A stretch of DNA of 64,000 bases from Bacteroidaceae bacterium (GTDB lineage Bacteria; Bacteroidota; Bacteroidia; Bacteroidales; Bacteroidaceae), in NCBI GenBank assembly GCA_017383485.1, contig JAFNXM010000016.1, positions 1 through 64,000 of the forward strand. The letters run 5' to 3'. The position numbers were made by a program, and so were the translations under genes. The notes beneath the pieces were generated by a model that made no database searches, was not told the origin of the DNA, and saw only the letters and a program-made list of their open reading frames with translations. Below, piece after piece: positions 16,292 to 24,472 of this stretch; position 1 is the first letter of the stretch, and every line of letters starts with the position of its first letter.

Positions 16292-16650
16292 TAAATAATT
16301 CATTGAATTGAAAAATTATCAAGGTGGATTTAAATAATTGAAGTATCTTTGCTTCTATAAAAGAGTTATTTGAAAAGCATGAGGAATATGGTGTAACAAA
16401 GCAAGTTAGCATTTTCTTATCCATAGCCCATTCTCATGCAAGTTCTTCTTAATGGTTTGATACTCAAAGAATCTTAATCAAACTACAGCAAATATACGAA
16501 TAAACGAGCGAGAAATAAGAAGCTTGCTTCATTATTTTTCACTGCGAGTGGGAGTATATTCGAGATCTATCTCAAATGCACGGCAAAAAACAGGAAGAAA
16601 TAGGCGTTTGTTACTCTATTTTTTTATCCGAAAAACCGTCCTGAAAAAAA

Positions 16651-16731
16651 AGTAAAGGCCTCGTTAAAATTTCGCGACGTCTCGTTAAAAAAAGGTTAAG
16701 GCTTTTTTGAAAAAGGTCTAACCTTTTTTTC
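16651..16731. repeat. GCGACG-type intergenic repeat, copy R2
   Basis: The core GCGACGTCTCG is at 16674-16684. A stem follows: AAAAAAAGGTTA pairs with TAACCTTTTTTT (about 16687-16730) around GGCTTTTTTGAAAAAGG. A truncated CCTCGTT core precedes it. It lies in the 690-nt gap between the restriction operon and the Omp28-related gene. The rest of that gap (16300-16650) is AT-rich with no visible gene. Confidence 0.75.
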
Positions 16732-16882
16732 TGCACGAAAATTGCTCGATTTTTATGGTGTACCCTTGTGTGGATTTTGTCAAATGTAAAGTGTCGTCAG
16801 TCTGGCTTTCGGTACAGAAGTCCCGCGTGCGTGTGTATATAGATTATAGGTGTGCCTCGTCGTAGGTGGATCGCAGGGCGAT

Positions 16883-16928
16883 AAAAAAGGCGCGTCACCC
16901 CAGGATTCCCTCCTGGCAGTGACGCGCC
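16883..16928 (-). terminator. strong intrinsic terminator of the Omp28-related gene
   Basis: GGCGCGTCAC (16889-16898) and GTGACGCGCC (16919-16928) form a perfect 10-bp stem with an inner CCAGGA/TCCTGG stem. On the minus strand TTTTTT follows. It ends the gene whose stop is at 16955. Confidence 0.92.
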
Positions 16929-16954
16929 TGTATATATCAGTCGAACTGTCGTAT

Positions 16955-18838
16955 TTATTTCACCATCACCTTTTGTGTGCCGCTTTCGCCGTTGTGCAGT
17001 GTGTAGCGCACTACGTATACACCCTTGTTCAAGCATTGTTGAGCATTGTGGCCCTTGCCTGAAAGGTCATACACTTGCACTGATTGCACGGGCAGGTTGG
17101 CTTGCAGCATGCCGCGAGCATCTACTTTGAAGCACACTTGGGTCGCTGCATCAGCACGTACGCCGTCGATGCCGTTGATAAGGTGGTTCAGCTTGTTACT
17201 GCCGGCATTGAGCACTTCATTCTGGGTCATATTCTCCTTGTCCACCTTGTGTACGAAGGCGATCACTTGGCAATTGTCCCACACCCAGTCTGCATTCCAC
17301 GCTGCCGCAGGAAATTCCACCGAGAAGGTGTTGTCGGCATTCACGGTCAGAGGGTTGCCGATGCTTTGGGTGTTGAACACGTGGCGCTTGATACCATTGT
17401 GGCGGAATCTCTCCTTGATATCAGCAGGAGCGCCTTCGTCGTCCAATCCCAATTGGATGTATTTATCCGTGGGCAGACCATTTTCCACCAAATATACAGA
17501 CAGATAGAGCGGAGTGCCCGATGCTGCCATCTCGGAATTGATGCGGCCGTGTACATGGCAGGCTACGGCATCGGCAGTCTTGTCTACATCCACCAGCACT
17601 TCTGCCATCGCGGGTTCTTCGACTGCGGCTGTCAATGCTGCCAGGTAGGGTGCAGTCGAGGCTTCGCTTGCACCAAAGATAGGGGCTTCTTCGCCCTTCG
17701 CCACGCGACGGTCGTACATCACGGCGGGGTTGTAGGTGTAGTCGCTACCGAAGAGGTAGAGCAAGTCCTCGTCCATAGGCAGGGTGAAGGCATCCTTTTG
17801 GTAGCCCGTGTGGTGTGTGACATAGAGCACTGGGTCGGGGAATTCCTCCATCGCCTTGTCCAGATAGTAGATCATGAAGGGGCAGTTGGTGCACAACTGG
17901 CTGGTAAACTCCTCAACCAATGGGATGCGCAGGAAGGCATCGTGTGTGACGTAGAGTTGGTTTTCGCCAGCCGCCGCCTGCTGTGTGGGCACACCATTGG
18001 CATGTGTGACGTTCAGTCTCAACCATTGTGCAGTACCCGTTTCGGCTCCGGCGAGCAGGGGCATACTGATGGTGCGGCCGCCGTAGGCTGGTATTGGGGT
18101 GTCAAAGGTGATTTCGCGCATATCGGGCTCTGTGTCGCCCTGGCCCAGGGTAGAGAGTGTCACGCTTTGTACTTCTTCGGCAGAGTGGTTGAGGAAATAT
18201 ACCTGTGCGTCGAACATTCTCGAGGGGGCTACGGTACGTGGCCACGATGCGGCTTGTGCGTAGACGGTCTTCTGCAACTTTTCGCCTGCGGCGTCGTCCA
18301 GTATCGCCTGGATGAACAATGTGCCGCGGTCGGAAAAGGATTTCCAGCCCTCGCCCTTCAGGTTGATCCACGCGCCGCCGGGCACTGACGCCTTGGCGTA
18401 TGATACGAGGGGGTAGGCTACACTGCGTGTCTCGTAGACTTGCAAGCCGAGGAAAATTTTCTCGTCTCCGATAGTCACGGGTTTGTCGAACAGAATCTCA
18501 TTCCAACCCTCGTCGAAATTGCACAACGTCTTGGTGGGCGTAGCATTGATATCGCCCGCTGTGTGCATGATGAAGGAGCGCTGTTGGCGTTTCTGTGCAT
18601 ATTCTGCACGTAGGTAGCAGCGCACACCCTTTACCTGATGGCCCTTGAGGCGTTGCATCACAGGGTCGGTGGTTGGGTCCAGACAGATCATACCGGCTAC
18701 GGTGCTATTCTCGCCCGTACCTTGTGCCTGAATTTCTTCGGCCACGAGTTGATCGGGTGTATAGCCGTAGTGCACGGATGTCTGTGCGTAGACACTGACA
18801 GAGAGGAAGGCCAAAAGCCCTAAAAGTATCTTTTTCAT
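16955..18838 (-). CDS. Omp28-related protein with T9SS-like C-terminal domain, intact CxxC
   Basis: The 627-aa protein has a signal peptide (MKKILLGLLAFLSVSVYAQ) and an N-terminal beta-rich region. A thioredoxin-fold Omp28-like domain starts near residue 320 with the active-site-like LVEEFTSQLCTNCPF, and the protein ends in VQVYDLSGKGHN...GVYVVRY...VMVK. That end matches a type A sorting domain for the type IX secretion system, so it should reach the cell surface. The CTNC pair suggests redox or adhesion-type activity, unproven. It is a paralogue of the neighbour at 18941 and of the gene at 28773. A strong terminator follows it. Confidence 0.78.
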   Translation of the reverse strand: MKKILLGLLAFLSVSVYAQTSVHYGYTPDQLVAEEIQAQGTGENSTVAGMICLDPTTDPVMQRLKGHQVKGVRCYLRAEYAQKRQQRSFIMHTAGDINATPTKTLCNFDEGWNEILFDKPVTIGDEKIFLGLQVYETRSVAYPLVSYAKASVPGGAWINLKGEGWKSFSDRGTLFIQAILDDAAGEKLQKTVYAQAASWPRTVAPSRMFDAQVYFLNHSAEEVQSVTLSTLGQGDTEPDMREITFDTPIPAYGGRTISMPLLAGAETGTAQWLRLNVTHANGVPTQQAAAGENQLYVTHDAFLRIPLVEEFTSQLCTNCPFMIYYLDKAMEEFPDPVLYVTHHTGYQKDAFTLPMDEDLLYLFGSDYTYNPAVMYDRRVAKGEEAPIFGASEASTAPYLAALTAAVEEPAMAEVLVDVDKTADAVACHVHGRINSEMAASGTPLYLSVYLVENGLPTDKYIQLGLDDEGAPADIKERFRHNGIKRHVFNTQSIGNPLTVNADNTFSVEFPAAAWNADWVWDNCQVIAFVHKVDKENMTQNEVLNAGSNKLNHLINGIDGVRADAATQVCFKVDARGMLQANLPVQSVQVYDLSGKGHNAQQCLNKGVYVVRYTLHNGESGTQKVMVK

Positions 18839-18866
18839 AATATAATGATGCTATGTGTGAAAGTAC

Positions 18867-18920
18867 GGAATTTGCAAATGCCCAAACGAGATAGCCCGCG
18901 TAGGTCTATTTGCAAATTCC
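18867..18920. repeat. 13-bp perfect inverted repeat between two Omp28-related genes
   Basis: GGAATTTGCAAAT (18867-18879) and ATTTGCAAATTCC (18908-18920) are exact inverse copies separated by 28 nt. Each arm itself contains the palindrome ATTTGCAAAT. There is no T tail on the minus strand, so a simple terminator role for the upstream gene is doubtful; a binding site or RNA structure is possible. Confidence 0.7.
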
Positions 18921-18940
18921 TATATTTGGATATTGTGAAA

Positions 18941-20767
18941 TTACTTCACCAATACCTTTTGACCATTCTTGATATAAACACCACCTTGAGTAGGATTCAA
19001 TACACGGCGGCCCATCAAATCGTAATAAACCGCAGGCTGCTTGCTTTCGTCAGTGACTACGCTGCCAATACCTGTATTGTCGGTGCCAACAAAGGCTTCC
19101 TTGCTATTGATAACCTGACGTTTCAAGTGAGGATTCTGGTCGCCACGATTCAAGAAAGCAATGACGCTGAGGTTTTCCTTGTTGTAGTCGTCGTACACTT
19201 CGGCGGTGAAGTTCATCGTAAAGTCGCCTGATGCGTTTGAAAGCTTCTTACCCCAAAGCGGAGTCAGATTTTCGCGGATGATATTGTAGTGTACATAGCG
19301 GTTGCCCACTTGTTCGCCTTCCTTGTCGTCCCAGAATCTTTGGTCGTAACTTTCTACTTCGTTTTCCATCAAATATACGGTCAAGTAGAGGTGTTCGCCT
19401 TCTGGCAATACGTTGTCTGCTACGTTACCGTTTACGGTGATGTTCACATTTTCACCCTTAGCGTCCAAATTAGCTTTAACATTCACACTTGCAAATGTGG
19501 GGTGCTTGAGGATATCATTATAGTAAGCCACCTGGATCTCTGATGGATAGAGGATACCCATATGGATAGGATAGTTGAGGCCTGGCACAGGGTTTGAACC
19601 ATAAAGCGAACGGTTGATAGTCATGTCGGGCAAGAATACGCTCATTGAGTCTTGATTTACCAAACCAAGTTGCAGGAGCAATGCTTCCTCGGGATCGCCA
19701 ATCATATACTTATCGTCGGCGTGCTGGCAAACCAAGGTCATCTTGTCCATAAAGGCTTCGTAACCCGCCATAAAGTAAAGATCGAAATATTGTGGCACGT
19801 GATAAGCATTTTCCGACATGAAGAATTCAATCAAAGGTCTGTGTGTGTATTGCTTTGAAACTTCTGCAGGCACACCAATAACCTCTGCTTTTGTTGTAGC
19901 AACCTTTTTGGGCGCTTTGCCGTTCACTTTGTCAAAAGTAATCTCATGTACGCCAGTTTCGAAGCAGTATACGGGCAACTTGAAGTTCTTGCGCATACCT
20001 GGAGTGATAGGTGCTGTCATCTTGATTTCATCTGTGCGCACCTGGTCGCCGATTTTGCTGGTGATGTGCAACGAAGTAATGTTGTTAGAACCCTTGTTTT
20101 CCAAATCGTAAACACCAATGTTTTGTGTAGACGTAGGCACGATTTCATCATACTTGACACCGTGGCACACCAGCATATCCTGGAATTGACCAGATGTGTC
20201 GGAAATCTTCAACATAATAGGCATGACACCCATACTTCTTGAGTCGTACCAAATTTCCTTACCGTCTTCTGTAGTTTCGTCGTTGAAGAGGAAACAACTA
20301 TTAGCTACGTTGGTAGGATAGAACTTAGGAATCGAACAAACGTTCTTCTTCACATTCACATAGAAGCCCACGCAGAGCGTATCTACGTCGGGGATGGTGA
20401 TGTTCTGAGTCACGCGAACTTCGTTCCAACCGAATTTCACGGCTCCGCGACCTGTCGCAATGGTTTCGCCATTGAAATTTCCAACTCTGACAAAGCAATC
20501 GTATGTGGCACTACTTGCAGCATCGTCCCAGCCACAGCGAAAGGCGCTGATCTTACCACCAATGTAGTCCTCGAACATGTCTCGTGTCAACTTGATGCCG
20601 ACTCCGACCTTTGAATCGTGGTCCAGTGAAAGGCCATCGTACTCGTAGATGTAGTCATCGTACTTGCAGTGTCCTAAATAAATATTACCTGCAGTTTGTG
20701 CAAAACTTTGTCCTACGAAAAGACTCAGCACAAATACTAATGCTAAATGGAGATAATGTTTTCTCAT
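18941..20767 (-). CDS. Omp28-related protein lacking the CxxC, T9SS-like C-terminus
   Basis: The 608-aa protein has a signal peptide (RKHYLHLALVFVLSLFVGQSFAQ), a beta-rich N-terminal half and an Omp28-like domain beginning near residue 300. It ends AVYYDLMGRRV...GGVYIKNGQKVLVK, a T9SS type A-like tail. Where its paralogue at 16955 has EEFTSQLCTNC, this protein has IEFFMSENAYHVPQ, so the cysteine pair is lost. The later text (GEHLYLTVYLMENEVESYDQ) aligns with the paralogue's PLYLSVYLVENGLPTD. ATG 20767 is preferred over a TTG two codons earlier. It is probably surface-exposed and non-catalytic. The function is unknown. Confidence 0.72.
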   Translation of the reverse strand: MRKHYLHLALVFVLSLFVGQSFAQTAGNIYLGHCKYDDYIYEYDGLSLDHDSKVGVGIKLTRDMFEDYIGGKISAFRCGWDDAASSATYDCFVRVGNFNGETIATGRGAVKFGWNEVRVTQNITIPDVDTLCVGFYVNVKKNVCSIPKFYPTNVANSCFLFNDETTEDGKEIWYDSRSMGVMPIMLKISDTSGQFQDMLVCHGVKYDEIVPTSTQNIGVYDLENKGSNNITSLHITSKIGDQVRTDEIKMTAPITPGMRKNFKLPVYCFETGVHEITFDKVNGKAPKKVATTKAEVIGVPAEVSKQYTHRPLIEFFMSENAYHVPQYFDLYFMAGYEAFMDKMTLVCQHADDKYMIGDPEEALLLQLGLVNQDSMSVFLPDMTINRSLYGSNPVPGLNYPIHMGILYPSEIQVAYYNDILKHPTFASVNVKANLDAKGENVNITVNGNVADNVLPEGEHLYLTVYLMENEVESYDQRFWDDKEGEQVGNRYVHYNIIRENLTPLWGKKLSNASGDFTMNFTAEVYDDYNKENLSVIAFLNRGDQNPHLKRQVINSKEAFVGTDNTGIGSVVTDESKQPAVYYDLMGRRVLNPTQGGVYIKNGQKVLVK

Positions 20768-20919
20768 AAGCAAGAAAGTTTAAGTGTTATTTCCCAGTTT
20801 TAGTTTTTAATTAATTTTATTGACCGCAAATATAAGTTTACATTTCAGAACGACCAAGCGCAAATACTAATTTTTCTCGTTTTTAGGGAAATTTATGACG
20901 GGATGATGATATATATATA

Positions 20920-20958
20920 AATAATGCGACAAATTGCTTTCAAATTTGCCGCATTATT
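20920..20958 (-). terminator. hairpin terminator after the DUF1634 gene
   Basis: AATAATGCG (20920-20928) pairs with CGCATTATT (20950-20958), then CAAATT with AATTTG inside. On the minus strand TATATATATAT-type sequence follows. It lies 65 nt after the DUF1634 stop and probably ends the yqeY-TSUP-DUF1634 transcript. Confidence 0.65.
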
Positions 20959-21023
20959 AACTATTGTTGTTGCAGTAAACGTTCTGCTTACAAAATGTCT
21001 TTTTGATGTGATTATTTCAAGGT

Positions 21024-21392
21024 CTATACTGACAGCGAATTGGAAATAATTATCGCCAATACGACTGAAGTGATAAAGGCATAGAGCCAATCTCGCTCGC
21101 GCAGGAAGTCGAACAAAGAAAGGGTGACGCGCAAGATGGGGGTCAAGAGCAAAGCGATCACACCCGCCTGTATCCAGCTATAAGCATTCATATCGAGGAT
21201 GCCTGCCCAGATGCCGCCCAAAGTAGTGTACTCCTCGGGATGAGCATCGCTATAGGAAAAATGCGAATAGTCTGGCATCGGGTCTGCGCCGTGCTTCCAA
21301 AGATAAATGATGCCTCCGACAAGAGCAATAAAGCAAGCCGTGAAGACACCGATGCGTAGTGTATTTCCAATGAGTTGTTTGATATCTTTCAT
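21024..21392 (-). CDS. DUF1634 membrane protein
   Basis: The 122-aa protein has three hydrophobic segments: IGVFTACFIALVGGIIYLW near the start, SWIQAGVIALLLTPILRVTLSL in the middle, and LYAFITSVVLAIIIS at the end. This is the DUF1634 pattern, a family usually found beside TauE/SafE (TSUP) permeases, as here, 4 nt downstream of one. It is probably a subunit or accessory of that transporter. ATG 21392 is used; a TTG at 21404 would overlap the permease stop. Confidence 0.8.
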   Translation of the reverse strand: MKDIKQLIGNTLRIGVFTACFIALVGGIIYLWKHGADPMPDYSHFSYSDAHPEEYTTLGGIWAGILDMNAYSWIQAGVIALLLTPILRVTLSLFDFLRERDWLYAFITSVVLAIIISNSLSV

Positions 21393-21396
21393 AAGC

Positions 21397-22236
21397 CTAC
21401 TCAAATCCTCCTGTCAGACCTTGATAAATCATGTTAAGTGCTACTAAAAGTATGGCGATGCTAAAGATCCTGCGCAGAACGCGTACATCTAATTTCTTGA
21501 GCAAACGTGCCCCTGTTAGCGCACCAAACAATACGCCTATCAATACAGGGCAAGCGATGCCGGGAACAATGTTGCCGCGTTGCAGGTAAACCACCGCAGA
21601 TGCGCAAGCAGTCACGCCCATCATAAAGTTGGACGTAGTGGTGCTGACCTTAAAGGGTACTTTCATCAGACCATCCATCGCAATCACTTTCAGTACGCCG
21701 CTACCGATGCCAAGAATTCCACTGAGTACGCCAGCTATGACCATTACAGAGAAACCGCCGCCTACGTTTTTCAACTCGTAGGTCTTGAACGAGCCGTCCT
21801 TTTGTGGCCATTCGCCAAAGAGTTTTAGTCGCTTTGCGGTCTCACTGCCGACTACGCCTTCGTGGTCACTTTTCTTGCGTTGCTGCATTATTGCTGTCAA
21901 GATCAGGACTCCGCCATAAATGATGGCGATGACTGAATTGTTGAGCCAAACTGCTACGATCGCGCCGGCGACTGCACCAATTGTGGTGGCGATTTCAAGA
22001 AACATACCCAGACGGATGTTGGTGATGCCCTCTTTCACGTATGCACTGCCAGAACCTGATGATGTCGCAATCGAAGCTACGAGCGCGCCGCCAATGGCAT
22101 AGTGAAAATCTACGCCGAAAGCTAAGGTCAACACGGGAATAACGACCACGCCGCCGCCGAGGCCGGTGAGCGATCCCAATAGTCCTGCCAAATAGGAGGC
22201 GGCTAGTAGGATTAAGGTAAAGGCGAGGACGGTCAT
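21397..22236 (-). CDS. TSUP (TauE/SafE) family permease
   Basis: The 279-aa polytopic membrane protein contains the two family signature repeats: GSLTGLGGGVVVIPVLTLAFG (about residues 21-40) and GVLSGILGIGSGVLKVIAM (about 185-205). About seven to eight membrane segments are visible. Family members move sulfite, sulfoacetate, taurine or related anions; the substrate here is unknown. Its ATG overlaps the yqeY stop by 4 nt (ATGA), so the genes are coupled, and DUF1634 follows. A link to the suf sulfur genes 14 kb away is not implied. Confidence 0.85.
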   Translation of the reverse strand: MTVLAFTLILLAASYLAGLLGSLTGLGGGVVVIPVLTLAFGVDFHYAIGGALVASIATSSGSGSAYVKEGITNIRLGMFLEIATTIGAVAGAIVAVWLNNSVIAIIYGGVLILTAIMQQRKKSDHEGVVGSETAKRLKLFGEWPQKDGSFKTYELKNVGGGFSVMVIAGVLSGILGIGSGVLKVIAMDGLMKVPFKVSTTTSNFMMGVTACASAVVYLQRGNIVPGIACPVLIGVLFGALTGARLLKKLDVRVLRRIFSIAILLVALNMIYQGLTGGFE

Positions 22237-22682
22237 CCGAGCAATTCCTTAACTTTTGCCGAGATGGCTTTGCCGTCAGCCTTACCTGCAAGCTGTTTTG
22301 TAGCAGTGCCCATCACTTTTCCCATATCCTTTGGACCTTCAGCACCAACGGCTGCGATGATTTCTTTGAGCGCTGCTTCCAACTCTTCTGCGCTGAGTGG
22401 CTGTGGCAAGTAGCTTTCTACTACGGCTGCTTGAGCATTTTCCTCTTCTGCCAGGTCTGGGCGATTTTGTTCGGAATAGAGTGCCGCTGTGTCGCGACCT
22501 TGTTTTGCCAACTTAGCCAGGATTTTCATCGCAGTCTCGTCGCTGAGCGTATCGTTAGCACCAGGAGCAGTCTTTGCTTCGATAAAGTATTTTTTGATGT
22601 TGCGCAATGCCTGCAAACGTACTTTGTCTTTCGCTTTCATCGCTGCAACGATGTCTTTGCTTACTTGATCAAATAGTGTCAT
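22233..22682 (-). CDS. GatB/YqeY domain protein
   Basis: The 149-aa protein matches the YqeY family: KDIVAAMKAKDKVRLQALR near the start, a central helical part, and a C-terminal GPKDMGKVMGTATKQLAGKADG typical of the tRNA-binding tail of GatB. Such proteins may assist amidation of mis-acylated tRNA or bind tRNA; the free-standing role is unclear. In many Bacteroidales it follows ftsZ, as here, but a repeat tract (22801-22908) and the ftsZ terminator lie between, so it is likely transcribed apart from ftsZ. Confidence 0.88.
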   Translation of the reverse strand: MTLFDQVSKDIVAAMKAKDKVRLQALRNIKKYFIEAKTAPGANDTLSDETAMKILAKLAKQGRDTAALYSEQNRPDLAEEENAQAAVVESYLPQPLSAEELEAALKEIIAAVGAEGPKDMGKVMGTATKQLAGKADGKAISAKVKELLG

Positions 22683-22800
22683 GTTTCTGTTTTTTTATAA
22701 TGTGTGATTTTTCTCCTATATATTATATATATGTGTGGAGGTGGGTTTGATTATTTTGCCGGGGATAAGTATTTCTGGAAAGTACCATTGAGGGCCGCTA

Positions 22801-22908
22801 AAAAAAACTAAGACCTTTTTTTAACGAGGCGTCGCGAAATTTTAACGAGGCGTCGCGAAATTTAAAAAAGGTTAGGACTTTTTTGAACGAGACGTCGCAA
22901 AGTTTTTT
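22801..22908. repeat. GCGACG-type intergenic repeat, copy R3
   Basis: In reverse orientation, three cores occur: CGAGGCGTCGC at 22825-22835 and 22846-22856 (part of an exact 21-nt tandem duplication) and CGAGACGTCGC at 22888-22898. They are interleaved with CTAAGACCTTTTTTT and AAAAAAGGTTAGGACTTTTTT modules. It lies between ftsZ and yqeY. Confidence 0.8.
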
Positions 22909-22944
22909 GCCCCAACATCGCCTTCCGTTTTGATACTTAAATAA

Positions 22945-22978
22945 AATTTTGGAGACGGCGTATACCGCCTCCAAAATT
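22945..22978 (-). terminator. intrinsic terminator of ftsZ
   Basis: AATTTTGGAG (22945-22954) pairs with CTCCAAAATT (22969-22978), with CGG/CCG inside. On the minus strand TTATTTAAG follows, 45 nt after the ftsZ stop. Confidence 0.75.
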
Positions 22979-23022
22979 CTAAATCGGCATTACACCATTT
23001 TGCCGTGTAAATGCGTGGTTAT

Positions 23023-24336
23023 TTATGAAAATGTGATGATCTGTGAGTTGTCTTCAGCACCAAATGTTTCCAGTTCGATAGGATTTGCAGACATTGCCTT
23101 AGCTTTGATTTGTCCGAGCACTTCCTTGCTACGGTTGAATGTTGGTGTGAGTTCGATCATTGAAATTACTTCTTCATTGTCAAGGTCGTCTACGTTGAAC
23201 AAATAAACCTTAGGACGCTTGCGCATACCACCTTGCTTATTGGTTTGGCCATAGTATCCCTCGCGACGATCATCTCTTTCTTCTTTTGCCGCAGCCTCAT
23301 CTTTGCGTCTGTTCTCTTCCTCTAAATCCAATTTCTCCTGGATGCCTGGCACGTTGCTAATGCCGAAACCTGTGGCAAGGATGGTGATTTTGACTTTCTT
23401 TTCCAAGCTTGGGTCCGTAGAAAGTCCCCACTTTGTTTCGACGTCGTCGTGGAACTTCGACATGAAGTCGTGCACTTCGTTCATCTCGTCCATCATCAAC
23501 TGATTGCCGTCGGTCTCAGAACAGAATGAGATAGAGAGCAACACTTTCTTAGAGTTGAAGATATCATTGTTATTGAGCAATGGAGAGTGCAAAGCATCTT
23601 CGATAGCCTTGGTCACACGATTGTCGCCTTCGCCGTAGCCTGTTGACATAATTGCTACGCCACCATCCTTCAATACAGTGCAAACATCACGGAAGTCAAG
23701 GTTGATGATGCCGTGCATGGTGATGATTTCTGCGATACTGCGTGCTGCGATAGACAAGGTGTTGTCCGCTTTCTGGAAAGCAGAGAGTACGTTCAAGTCG
23801 GGGTAGATTTCGCGCAAGCGTTCGTTGTTGATGACGAGCAAAGCGTCGACGTGTTTAGAAATCTCCTCTACGCCGTCGAGCGCTTGGTCGATCTTTTTGT
23901 TGCCTTCAAACAAAAATGGAATGGTCACAATACCTACGGTCAAGATGCCCATATTCTTTGCCTCGCGAGCAATGATTGGTGCCGCGCCTGTACCAGTACC
24001 TCCACCCATGCCGGCGGTAATAAATACCATCTTAGTACCGTCGTCCAACATGTGGCGGATTTCTTCGATGCTCTCCTCTGCAGCTTCGCGTGCTCTGGCG
24101 GGGCGGTTGCCTGCTCCAAGGCCTTCTTTGCCCAATTGCAAACAATTTGGAATTGGCGAGTCGCACAATGCTTTCGAGTCAGTATTGCAGAGTACAAAGT
24201 TTACGTTGTGGATGCCCTCGCGGTACATGTGGTTTACAGCATTACCACCACCGCCGCCGACACCAATGACCTTGATAATCGAAGGTGTAGTGCTGGGTAC
24301 TCCCATATCTAATAATAAATCGTTGTCGTCAAACAT
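23023..24336 (-). CDS. ftsZ: FtsZ, cell-division tubulin homologue
   Basis: FtsZ forms the cytokinetic ring and hydrolyses GTP. The 437-aa protein has the GTP-binding GVGGGGGNAVNHM near the N-terminus, the tubulin signature GMGGGTGTGAAP (about residues 108-119) and the T7-loop region INLDFRDV. A long charged linker (about 335-385, EEENRRKDEAAAKEERDDRR) precedes the C-terminal end. The usual C-terminal conserved peptide that contacts FtsA is not obvious in ETFGAEDNSQIITFS. It is last in murC-ftsQ-ftsA-ftsZ, 136 nt after ftsA, with a terminator behind it. Confidence 0.97.
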   Translation of the reverse strand: MFDDNDLLLDMGVPSTTPSIIKVIGVGGGGGNAVNHMYREGIHNVNFVLCNTDSKALCDSPIPNCLQLGKEGLGAGNRPARAREAAEESIEEIRHMLDDGTKMVFITAGMGGGTGTGAAPIIAREAKNMGILTVGIVTIPFLFEGNKKIDQALDGVEEISKHVDALLVINNERLREIYPDLNVLSAFQKADNTLSIAARSIAEIITMHGIINLDFRDVCTVLKDGGVAIMSTGYGEGDNRVTKAIEDALHSPLLNNNDIFNSKKVLLSISFCSETDGNQLMMDEMNEVHDFMSKFHDDVETKWGLSTDPSLEKKVKITILATGFGISNVPGIQEKLDLEEENRRKDEAAAKEERDDRREGYYGQTNKQGGMRKRPKVYLFNVDDLDNEEVISMIELTPTFNRSKEVLGQIKAKAMSANPIELETFGAEDNSQIITFS

Positions 24337-24472
24337 TATATTTTCGTATTTATTGGTTGTGAAATATGGATTATTTTAGATTGTAGCAGACTTTTGGGGA
24401 TTTGTGAGGTACCGCTTAAAAGTTTCCTCCTGTTTAGGGAGGCTATATTTTTTGCTTACCCTCATTGAATTC

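Noticed and set aside
17084..18388. 434-aa plus-strand frame inside the Omp28-related gene
   Set aside because: Antisense shadow of a gene with a signal peptide, CTNC motif and sorting tail; its Cys/His/Val-rich text has no domain.
22801..22908. CRISPR array suggested by the spaced identical units in R3
   Set aside because: Only two identical units with almost no spacer, and the same module is scattered singly through the window; no cas gene.
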